DNA of 7,755 bases, taken from the NCBI GenBank assembly GCA_913009475.1, contig CAJVYJ010000082.1, positions 1 to 7,755 on the forward strand. The letters run 5' to 3'. The position numbers and the translations under genes were made by a program. Positions 1 to 4,560 of this stretch are shown here, piece by piece (the stretch's first letter is position 1; each line of letters starts with the position of its first letter). A model generated the notes under the pieces. It saw nothing but the letters and a program-made list of their open reading frames with translations. It was not told where the DNA came from and ran no database searches. This DNA comes from an uncultured Actinomycetes bacterium. Lineage in GTDB: Bacteria; Actinomycetota; Aquicultoria; CAJVYJ01.

Positions 1-405
1 AGGCGCGTGCGCGAGCTGCAAGAGCAAGGTTTTAAAGTGGCCATGGTCGGCGACGGCATCAATGACGCGCCGGCGCTGATGCAGGCCGATGTCGGCATCG
101 CTATCGGCACCGGCACCGACATTGCTATCGAGTCCTCGGATATCATCATCATCGGCGAGCGCTTAACGGCAATCCTCGATGCTTTCGAAATCGGTAAGAA
201 CAGCTATAACAAGACAGTTCAGAATTTAATATTAGCCTTTACCTTTAACGGTATTGGCGTACCGCTGGCCGTCACCGGCCTTATCAGCCCCATTTGGGCG
301 ATGGTCGCCATGATTCTCAGCGTCAGTGCCGTGCTGGCTAATTCCTTCGGTGGCTTGATTGTTGCGAGACACTCCGTCTTGGAAGTTCGCGGACTTCCAA
401 ATTAA
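1..405 (+). CDS. Heavy-metal P1B-type ATPase, C-terminal fragment (5' end outside window)
   Basis: This is the tail of an integral-membrane ATPase that exports a transition-metal cation across the cytoplasmic membrane. The reading frame is already open at base 1 (codon AGG), so the real start lies upstream; the GTG at 7 is only an internal codon. Seen: the P-domain hinge motif GDGINDAP at bases 49-72, then the conserved IAIGTGTDIA stretch, then two hydrophobic segments (about bases 223-276 and 280-357) matching the last two membrane helices. The helix after the P domain has NLILAFTFNGIG and the last one has MILSVSAVLANS, close to but not identical with the YN and MxxSS signatures of Cu(I) pumps, so the metal is uncertain. 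The phosphorylation DKTG and the CPC-type motif are outside the window. The DNA is richer in GC than the genes to its right. The family call is firm; the substrate is not. Confidence 0.93.
   Translation, partial: RRVRELQEQGFKVAMVGDGINDAPALMQADVGIAIGTGTDIAIESSDIIIIGERLTAILDAFEIGKNSYNKTVQNLILAFTFNGIGVPLAVTGLISPIWAMVAMILSVSAVLANSFGGLIVARHSVLEVRGLPN
379..400 (+). terminator. Hairpin at the 3' end of the ATPase gene, possible terminator without a U-tract
   Basis: TTGGAAGT (379-386) and ACTTCCAA (393-400) are perfect 8-bp reverse complements around the 6-nt loop TCGCGG. The hairpin lies inside the last codons of the ATPase gene and ends 2 bases before its stop codon. No T-run follows (the next bases are ATTAAAG), so it is not a classical intrinsic terminator. 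It could protect the 3' end of the message, pause polymerase, or simply reflect the coding sequence. Confidence 0.35.
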
Positions 406-426
406 AGTGGATAAAATCGTCAACTA

Positions 427-443
427 AATTATTGACAATAATT
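427..443. promoter_or_regulatory. 17-bp perfect palindrome, candidate toxin-antitoxin autoregulatory operator
   Basis: AATTATTG and CAATAATT are perfect reverse complements around a central A. The -35 hexamer TTGACA of the downstream promoter lies inside the palindrome (432-437), so a protein bound here would occlude RNA polymerase. Phd/YefM-type antitoxins are known to bind palindromes in their own promoters. That this antitoxin binds this site is inference. Confidence 0.6.
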
Positions 444-459
444 CGATGAGTTGTACAAT
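432..459 (+). promoter_or_regulatory. Sigma-70-type promoter of the toxin-antitoxin operon, predicted leaderless
   Basis: The -35 box TTGACA (432-437, a perfect consensus) and the -10 box TACAAT (454-459) are separated by 16 bp. Transcription would begin about 6-7 bases after the -10 box, at or within a base of the ATG at 466. The toxin mRNA would then have no 5' leader, which agrees with the absence of a Shine-Dalgarno sequence in front of that ATG. Confidence 0.65.
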
Positions 460-465
460 AAGATT

Positions 466-855
466 ATGGATATTATCGCGGACGCCAGTGTGTTTATGGC
501 AGTTGTTCTTAATGAACATGATAGAGACTGGGTTATTGATAAAACCAGGGAATGCAAGGTTTTGTCACCGGAAATCTTACCATATGAGATTGGCAATGCG
601 TTAATTGCGGTGAATAAAAAAGGTCGCCTTAACGATAAAGAAATATTAAAGGCTTATGATATTTTTCAAAGCGTACCTGTCAGATTACTGGCAGTAAATA
701 TCTATAAGGCGATTAAAATCGCGGTACGATTTAACATATATGCTTATGATGCGTATTATTTACAGTGTTGTGTTAAGAACAAATTGCCGCTTATTAGTCT
801 TGATAATCGCATGTGTAATACGGCAATAAATCTAAATATAGAGGTGGTGGAGTAA
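466..855 (+). CDS. PIN-domain toxin, VapC-like ribonuclease
   Basis: A 129-residue single-domain PIN protein, predicted to be the Mg2+-dependent endoribonuclease toxin of a type II toxin-antitoxin pair. The four acidic residues of the PIN active site can all be placed: D6 (in IADASVF), E41 (PYEIGNAL), D95 (YAYDAYYL) and D113 (LISLDNRM). The spacing and the 129-aa length fit VapC proteins, so it should be catalytically intact. I chose ATG 466 as the start. A longer reading from TTG 451 would begin inside the -10 region, and MDIIADAS is a typical PIN N-terminus. The stop codon TAA directly abuts the antitoxin start. Toxin first and antitoxin second reverses the usual order. VapC toxins commonly cut tRNA or rRNA; the target of this one cannot be read from sequence. 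Confidence 0.88.
   Translation: MDIIADASVFMAVVLNEHDRDWVIDKTRECKVLSPEILPYEIGNALIAVNKKGRLNDKEILKAYDIFQSVPVRLLAVNIYKAIKIAVRFNIYAYDAYYLQCCVKNKLPLISLDNRMCNTAINLNIEVVE
841..852 (+). promoter_or_regulatory. Ribosome-binding site of the antitoxin, embedded in the toxin gene
   Basis: GAGGTGGTGGAG is purine-rich, with its GAGG core ending 11 bases before the TTG start and GGTGG closer. It overlaps the last toxin codons and is the only SD-like sequence that can serve the TTG start at 856. It supports both that start and translational coupling. Confidence 0.55.
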
Positions 856-1077
856 TTGAAGGAGTATACTTATTCCCAGGCACGAGCGAAATTGTCGGAT
901 ATTTTGGAGGAATCAAAACGCGAAGAAGTGGTTATTCGCCGGCGAAAAGGTGATAAGTTTATGATTGTGCCTAAATCTCCGGTACATCGTTCCCCGTTTG
1001 CAGTTGTCGGATTGAACAAAAACATTTCTCGCAAAGAAATATTAGCTGCAATTCGAGAATCCAGAGAACGGGTATGA
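856..1077 (+). CDS. Phd/YefM-family antitoxin
   Basis: A 73-residue protein predicted to neutralise the upstream PIN toxin and to repress the shared promoter. Residues 4-40 (YTYSQARAKLSDILEESK, then a basic RRRKGDKF stretch, then MIVP) match the N-terminal DNA-binding and dimerisation fold of Phd/YefM antitoxins. The C-terminal part, with ISRKEILAAIRESRERV (residues 57-73), would be the toxin-wrapping tail. The start is TTG at 856, immediately after the toxin TAA (853-855). The purine-rich GAGGTGGTGGAG at 841-852, inside the end of the toxin gene, supplies the ribosome-binding site, so its translation is probably coupled to that of the toxin. There is no in-frame ATG near the N-terminus, so the TTG start is the only plausible one. 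The family call rests on recognition of the motif, not on a search. Confidence 0.85.
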   Translation: MKEYTYSQARAKLSDILEESKREEVVIRRRKGDKFMIVPKSPVHRSPFAVVGLNKNISRKEILAAIRESRERV

Positions 1078-1100
1078 ATAAATTATCTCAGTAATTTCCC

Positions 1101-1123
1101 AAGCATGTAGTATCTGCTTTTTT
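1101..1123 (+). terminator. Weak intrinsic terminator after the toxin-antitoxin operon
   Basis: AAGCA (1101-1105) and TGCTT (1115-1119) form a 5-bp stem with a 9-nt loop, continuing into a run of six T (1118-1123). It lies 24 bases after the antitoxin stop and just before the end of the convergent flavoprotein fragment. The stem is short and low in GC, so efficiency is doubtful. On the opposite strand no T-run follows. Confidence 0.4.
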
Positions 1124-1805
1124 AAAACCAGCGTTTAAACCAGTATTTTTCATAAAGCACCTTTTCTTGGTGTAATAAGCGGGATGGGCCTTTCATTGTT
1201 ACTTTGGGGTGGGGAAGGGCAAAAAAGTTCCCTTCCGCGAAGGCGGCGGTTCCGTCGCCCAGCTCCAAGAAACAAGACCCCTGGCCGTCAAATGCCACTT
1301 GTTTGCCGTCTTCCTTAATAAGAGAAGCAACATTTTTTGCTACCACCTCGGCTTCATTATGAGCAAAAACGCCGGCTTTCGGCAGCATCAGCGGTTTATC
1401 GGGTTTGTATTTTCCCTCTAGGCTAACGGCGGCTACGTCACCAATGGCATAAATGTTTTCATATTTTGTTTTTAAAGTCTCCCGGTCAACCGGTACCCAA
1501 CCGGCTGCATTTGTTAATGACGCCTCTTTTAAAAGATCGGGCACTTTATGAGGGGGGACAGTAATCAGCAAATCGGCTTTCTTGGTAGCGCCATTTTCAA
1601 AGATGACTTCTTTTACAGCTGGATTAATATTTTTAATAGTCATCTGGCGCTGATAATTTATGCCGTGTTCCTCAATTAAATCAACAACCGATTGCCCGAC
1701 TTTTGGACCCGCGGCGCCCATTGGCCCCGGCTCAAAAGTATAAATGCTAATATTTGTCACCGCCGGTTGTAAAATCCTCAATAACGCCGATTGAAAATTC
1801 CCCAC
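1122..1805 (-). pseudogene. Truncated sulfide:quinone oxidoreductase / flavocytochrome-c sulfide dehydrogenase-like flavoprotein (C-terminal half)
   Basis: The 227-codon reading frame corresponds to about the last 55-60% of an SQR/FCSD-type FAD oxidoreductase, which are usually around 380-430 residues. Members oxidise sulfide and pass electrons to quinone or cytochrome c. Visible family features: YTFEPGPMGAAGPKVG (residues 22-37), TVPPHKVPDLL (82-92), GWVPVD (102-107), the FAD-contacting YAIGDVAAV (119-127), PKAGVFAHNEAEVVAKN (142-158), the conserved cysteine in GSCFLELG (C178) and the terminal RWF. The N-terminal Rossmann GxGxxG FAD site and the first half of the active site are absent. The only start available is GTG at 1805, directly preceded by an in-frame TAG, and recognisable homology begins only near residue 19. 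Only 126 bp separate it from arsR, so the missing half was deleted rather than moved nearby. It cannot be a functional sulfide oxidase as written. Confidence 0.8.
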
Positions 1806-1825
1806 CTAGCAGACAGTAAAATTGG

Positions 1826-1936
1826 CTAAGTAACCTTAAAATCAACTAAGCGTATAAATTCGTTCATAGTCGAGATTTCCGTGTTGTCAATTAAATCAGC
1901 CGCTCTTAAAGCGTTAAAGGCTTTATCGTTTTTATA
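1826..1936 (-). pseudogene. Remnant resembling a DsrE-like sulfur-relay protein
   Basis: A 36-codon open stretch overlaps the arsR stop codon and ends at TAG 1828-1826; no start precedes it (a TGA lies just upstream). It begins YKNDKAFNALRAADLI, which resembles the segment after strand 1 of DsrE/F-like proteins (typically Y, then E/D-KAFNALRLA). It continues with DNTEISTMNEFIRLVD, which resembles their C-terminal end (typically an EIxTM-plus-helix pattern). The central 60 or so residues expected between these are missing. The resemblance is from memory, not from a search. If correct, this is a dsrE-like gene with a large internal deletion and a lost start, between the regulator and the SQR fragment. 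The internal ATG at 1867 would give only a 13-residue peptide. Confidence 0.4.
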
Positions 1937-2267
1937 TCACTTCTTTTTTAAGCAAACGACTGTTTTTTTCAATCTGTTCCAGTAGTACCTCTCTCATTAA
2001 TTGGCAAGCTTTAAGGATTTTGGGATTGGCGATTTGATAATAGATATTTTGCCCACTTCTATTGGTAAGCACTATTCCCTTATCTCTTAAAACAGTCAGA
2101 TGCTGCGATAATGTTGCCTGGCGTACGCCTATGGCTGCTTCCATCTCCGATACGGTTTTTTTACCTGAGCGCAATAGATCGATAATCATTAATCTGGTCG
2201 GGCTGGTAAAAGTTTTACAGATATTAGCGTGCATTTTATAAACAGTGGTATCTTTTTTCTTATTCAT
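1932..2267 (-). CDS. ArsR/SmtB-family transcriptional regulator
   Basis: A 111-residue winged-helix repressor, intact in length for the family. Residues 19-33 (TFTSPTRLMIIDLLR) are the typical ArsR opening helix. Residues 37-61 contain the helix-turn-helix, with SEMEAAIGV, RQATLSQHLTVLR as recognition helix, and the wing follows at 64-79 (GIVLTNRSGQNIYYQI). The ELCVCDL metal site of classical ArsR proteins is absent. The only cysteines are C17 in the first helix and C88 in the C-terminal dimerisation helix (KACQLMREV). A pair of widely separated cysteines is what thiol/persulfide-responsive members such as SqrR and BigR use, although at different positions. With the sulfide-gene remnants directly downstream, sulfide or redox sensing is a reasonable but unproven guess. 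ATG 2267 is preceded by a perfectly spaced promoter and an AT-rich palindrome, suggesting leaderless, autoregulated expression. Confidence 0.9.
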   Translation of the reverse strand: MNKKKDTTVYKMHANICKTFTSPTRLMIIDLLRSGKKTVSEMEAAIGVRQATLSQHLTVLRDKGIVLTNRSGQNIYYQIANPKILKACQLMREVLLEQIEKNSRLLKKEVI

Positions 2268-2280
2268 ATATACGAATATA
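2267..2280. promoter_or_regulatory. Candidate ArsR operator overlapping the -10 box and start codon
   Basis: TATATACGAATATA has perfect 5-bp arms (TATAT/ATATA) around ACGA, with only one mismatched pair. It covers the -10 box and the first base of the arsR start codon. AT-rich inverted repeats over the promoter are the usual ArsR-family operator, so autorepression is likely. Low-complexity AT sequence makes chance symmetry possible. Confidence 0.45.
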
Positions 2281-2303
2281 AATAATAATAATTAATTTGT
2301 CAA
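2275..2303 (-). promoter_or_regulatory. arsR promoter, predicted leaderless
   Basis: On the minus strand TTGACA (2303-2298) and TATATT (2280-2275) are separated by exactly 17 bp. Transcription would start about 7 bases further on, at 2268 or 2267, i.e. at the ATG of the regulator. No Shine-Dalgarno sequence is present, in agreement with a leaderless message. Confidence 0.7.
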
Positions 2304-2446
2304 CCGTTATGGGCACGAATTTATCGGTGAATATTTGACGGAAAAACAACATAGTGGTGTATTTTCAGTAAATGTAAGAAGAAGATAGAAGGAATGTGAG
2401 ACTGTTTAATAATAACATTTATGTCTGTCACTCCTATATTTTTAAG

Positions 2447-2563
2447 TTTGTCATTCTCAGCTTGACTGGGAATCCAGGAAACACAGTGTATTGGAGCAAG
2501 CGCGCATAAAGTACTAAAAGGCACAGATGGCCGTGGCTCACCGATTGGGTCGGGGATGACAAA
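2447..2563. repeat. MITE-like dispersed repeat with inverted termini
   Basis: A 117-bp element bounded by TTTGTCAT (2447-2454) and its perfect reverse complement ATGACAAA (2556-2563). The left half contains ATTCTCAG-CTTGA-CTGGGAAT (2452-2472), a near-perfect hairpin followed by CCAGG. The right half contains CCGA-TTGGG-TCGG and ends GGGGATGACA. The layout GTCATTC...GGAATCCAGG...GGGGATGAC is that of abundant non-coding dispersed repeats seen in many bacterial genomes. It has no coding capacity. It lies between arsR and the cytochrome operon, 26 bp past the cytochrome stop codon, so its hairpins could also act in transcript 3'-end formation. Whether copies exist elsewhere in this genome cannot be seen from the window. 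Confidence 0.6.
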
Positions 2564-2589
2564 CCATTTTTTAAGTACTAATTTTCAGC

Positions 2590-3138
2590 TTACAAAGTTT
2601 TCAAATAATCGACTAAATCATTTAAATCTTTATCCGACATCGACCATTTTGGCATCGGCGGTTCCAGCCGCTTGCCGTCGGCATCTATTCCTTTGGTGAT
2701 AGCTCTTTTAATAAGTTTATCGGTGTAGGGGGGATTTTCTTCCTTGGTTAATTCTTTATAAGTGATATTAGGCGCCTTGAAAGAACCCATCATCATCTGC
2801 ACGGTACCACCTTGGCCGTTTTCCCCGTGGCAACTGACACAGCTCATCATCAATGATGGCATCTCCATCGTACCGATTGTCGCCTTTATCGATTTTTTCG
2901 AACTGCTGACGGCTCTATAATAAATCCGTTGGCCGTTTGATGAAAACTTGCGCTTGCTCCAGCCATCCTTCATCATCTCTTGTCTGAAAAAATGCTGTTG
3001 CCGGGAGTTCATCGACCTAAAGTCCATCTTGTTCTCCATGCCTGTCCAGCGAGGCGTAAGATAACTGGTACCAAAGATGCCGATAATGCCGGCGATAATT
3101 AAGATTAAACCCAAATATAACGAATTATTCTTTTTCAT
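2590..3138 (-). CDS. Membrane-anchored monoheme cytochrome c
   Basis: A 182-residue protein carrying electrons on the outer face of the membrane. Residues 5-27 are hydrophobic (an uncleaved signal anchor or lipid-free membrane anchor), followed by an extra-cytoplasmic domain. The heme c attachment motif is C100-V-S-C103-H104 in MSCVSCHGENGQGG. The likely axial methionine is M162 in EPPMPKW, and the final helix DLNDLVDYLKTL (171-182) is typical of class I cytochromes c. Before the heme site, GQRIYY (69-74) and a Met-rich run (MEMPSLMM, 91-98) are typical of small cytochrome subunits found near terminal oxidases and sulfur enzymes. Its ATG overlaps the stop codon of the upstream gene in TAATG, so the two are translationally coupled. 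Heme attachment genes are not in the window. The electron-donor partner is unknown; the neighbouring SQR fragment is only circumstantial evidence. Confidence 0.9.
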   Translation of the reverse strand: MKKNNSLYLGLILIIAGIIGIFGTSYLTPRWTGMENKMDFRSMNSRQQHFFRQEMMKDGWSKRKFSSNGQRIYYRAVSSSKKSIKATIGTMEMPSLMMSCVSCHGENGQGGTVQMMMGSFKAPNITYKELTKEENPPYTDKLIKRAITKGIDADGKRLEPPMPKWSMSDKDLNDLVDYLKTL

Positions 3139-3404
3139 TACGATAAACCCTTTTTCTTTTCTTCAAACTCTTCTTTATCTATCTCTCCGCGGGCATATCT
3201 CGTCTTTAAGATTTCTAAAGCCGGCGTCTCTTTTTTGGAAGTCTGGGTATTTTGAGAAGCGTTTTGATTATTATTGCTCTGGTCGATAATCCATTTGACT
3301 ATAAAAATTATGCCTACGATTATTAAAATCCAAAAAATAAGTATAAAAAACATACCAATTAAGCCGCCGCCGCTCCAGCCGCCCATCATATTTTCACCCA
3401 TCAT
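3138..3404 (-). CDS. Small membrane protein with C-terminal SHOCT domain
   Basis: An 88-residue protein. A Met/Gly-rich N-terminus (MMGENMMGGWSGGG) leads into one long membrane segment (about residues 15-40), then a polar Asn/Gln/Ser linker (41-60). A SHOCT domain follows at 61-88, recognised by ALEILKTRYARGEIDKEEFEEKK. SHOCT domains are short C-terminal helical modules thought to mediate protein contacts; the cellular role is not established. Such SHOCT membrane proteins often sit beside copper or c-type cytochrome genes, and the Met-rich start could bind copper, but that is speculation here. The start is ATG 3404, with a second ATG directly after it; AGGAGG lies at 3421-3416, 11 bases upstream. 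The stop overlaps the cytochrome start by one base (TAATG), making a two-gene operon. Confidence 0.82.
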   Translation of the reverse strand: MMGENMMGGWSGGGLIGMFFILIFWILIIVGIIFIVKWIIDQSNNNQNASQNTQTSKKETPALEILKTRYARGEIDKEEFEEKKKGLS

Positions 3405-3425
3405 ATCTATCGATTCCTCCTGAAA

Positions 3426-3454
3426 GTAATAAATTAAATTTCTGTTTTTATCAA
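3426..3454 (-). promoter_or_regulatory. Candidate promoter of the SHOCT-cytochrome operon
   Basis: TTGATA (3454-3449) and TATTAC (3431-3426) on the minus strand are separated by 17 bp. Each hexamer departs from consensus by one or two bases. The predicted start near 3419 would give a short leader of about 15 bases, so the AGGAGG at 3421-3416 would be at its very edge. An upstream start cannot be excluded. Confidence 0.4.
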
Positions 3455-3555
3455 CTAAGCTTAAAAATTAACCATGATTGAAATTATATCAATGCTGTGG
3501 ATATTAACACAGGTATTGCCTGCTTTTAAACTTATAATACCCGTTTGATTAAATC

Positions 3556-3568
3556 AGTAATCATTACT
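3556..3568. promoter_or_regulatory. 13-bp palindrome upstream of the SHOCT-cytochrome operon
   Basis: AGTAAT-C-ATTACT is a perfect inverted repeat with a single central base. It lies about 100 bp upstream of the -35 box of the cytochrome operon and about 80 bp after the deacetylase stop codon. It is a plausible activator or repressor site. No regulator can be assigned. Confidence 0.3.
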
Positions 3569-3645
3569 TTCGCAGCGGAGATGAAAATTAGATATTTGGA
3601 GTATAAAGATAATTAGTAAGAAAAGCTTTATGAGTCGAAAAGGTT

Positions 3646-4473
3646 TTAGCTGTTGGGTGGTAAAACAGGGGGTGTTTTAGTTAAAACATTAACAGGCATT
3701 TGATCAAGCCTAACAAATTTATAACCTCGTTGTTTTAGTAGCTTTATTAAGTAGGGAAGGGCGGATAATTCCGCGAAGTGGCGGCCGCGTCCGTCGTGAG
3801 CTAAGATAATTGTCCCCGGTTCGACGTCGTCGGCTACTGCCCGGGCATCCGCTTGCGCGGATGGAAAACGGAGCTCATGCATCTCATCCGTCCAAAGAAC
3901 AACTTGATAGCCACTGCTTGCAACGGCTCTGAATAGTTTGTCGCTTAAAGCCCCATAAGGGGGGCGGAAAAAGCGCGCCATTTTGATATGGTTATCTTTT
4001 AAAATTTCAGCCGTTAATTTCAGATTGGCTTTGATTTGCCGCTGGCTTTTTTTAATTAATAAAGCGTGATTCCAGGTGTGGTTGCCGATTAAGTGACCAG
4101 CTTGCTGTTCGTTTCGAGCTAATTGTGGAAAGCGTTCTACGTTTTTGCCGACAACGAAAAATGAAGCCTTCACATTTTCTTTTTTTAATATTGCCAGAAT
4201 TTTGGGGGTATAACGAGGGTCGGGTCCGTCATCAAAGGTCAGTGCGACAACTTTTTTGTTGGTAATTTCTTTCCAGAGCACAGGTGGACGGGATGAAAAT
4301 TTAGCCGGGAATATCTTTTCATCTGAGATCGCCCGCAAAACTTCCTTGGTTTGGACAACTTGTGAAGCATAGGTCAGACGACCGAATATAAAAATAGCGG
4401 CAATCGTAGCAACCAATACGCCGAAAATAAATCCTAGGATAAATTGTGGTTTTTTTATATTTACTATGTTCAT
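3646..4473 (-). CDS. Membrane-anchored polysaccharide deacetylase (NodB domain, carbohydrate esterase 4)
   Basis: A 275-residue metal-dependent deacetylase predicted to remove N-acetyl groups from peptidoglycan or another N-acetylglucosamine polymer outside the membrane. Residues 9-32 are a hydrophobic anchor; the NodB domain runs from about 73 to 258. CE4 motifs in order: TFDDGP (79-84; catalytic D81, metal ligand D82), H132-T-W-N-H136 (metal ligands), RFFRPPYG (167-174), a tryptophan motif VLWTDEMHE (192-200) that is less canonical, and LAHDG (224-228; H226). All metal ligands are present, so it should be active. The tail after 258 is proline-rich. The start ATG 4473 has no Shine-Dalgarno sequence; the next in-frame ATG falls far inside the domain. 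It follows the MMPL exporter by 87 bp on the same strand and may be co-transcribed or have its own weak promoter. Confidence 0.92.
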   Translation of the reverse strand: MNIVNIKKPQFILGFIFGVLVATIAAIFIFGRLTYASQVVQTKEVLRAISDEKIFPAKFSSRPPVLWKEITNKKVVALTFDDGPDPRYTPKILAILKKENVKASFFVVGKNVERFPQLARNEQQAGHLIGNHTWNHALLIKKSQRQIKANLKLTAEILKDNHIKMARFFRPPYGALSDKLFRAVASSGYQVVLWTDEMHELRFPSAQADARAVADDVEPGTIILAHDGRGRHFAELSALPYLIKLLKQRGYKFVRLDQMPVNVLTKTPPVLPPNS

Positions 4474-4560
4474 CGGTTAGTTAAATGATTTCTGATAACA
4501 ATAATATATTAAGAAGATAAAAGTCAAATTTAATACTTTCTCTGCCTGATATTATATACT
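4474..4560 (-). promoter_or_regulatory. MMPL-deacetylase intergenic gap
   Basis: An AT-rich 87-bp gap without a clear terminator. A weak -35-like TTGACT (about 4529-4524) is present, but no well-placed -10 box, so an internal promoter for the deacetylase is uncertain. TCTGATA at 4491-4497 repeats the 7-bp arm of the inverted repeat in the MMPL promoter. Confidence 0.25.

Larger units (their letters stand above)
2268..2589. other. 322-bp intergenic region between arsR and the cytochrome operon
   Basis: This stretch holds the arsR promoter and operator at its left end and the inverted-repeat element at 2447-2563. I find no credible gene in it: the open frames on either strand are short, lack ribosome-binding sites and look non-coding. 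A 9-bp direct repeat, AAGTACTAA, occurs at 2509-2517 and 2573-2581; its meaning is unclear. Confidence 0.6.

Noticed and set aside
451..465. Alternative TTG start giving the PIN toxin five extra N-terminal residues
   Set aside because: The TTG overlaps the -10 region of the operon promoter and would not be in the transcript; ATG 466 gives the typical PIN N-terminus.
1209..1421. Plus-strand open frame of 70 codons inside the flavoprotein fragment
   Set aside because: It is the antisense shadow of the recognisable SQR-like sequence on the minus strand.
2321..2524. Minus-strand open frame of 67 codons upstream of arsR
   Set aside because: It runs through the dispersed repeat, has no family resemblance or ribosome-binding site, and would overlap the arsR promoter region.
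2509..2581. AAGTACTAA direct repeats as target-site duplication of the inverted-repeat element
   Set aside because: One copy lies inside the element and the other beyond its right end, so they do not flank it; a 9-bp AT-rich repeat may be chance.
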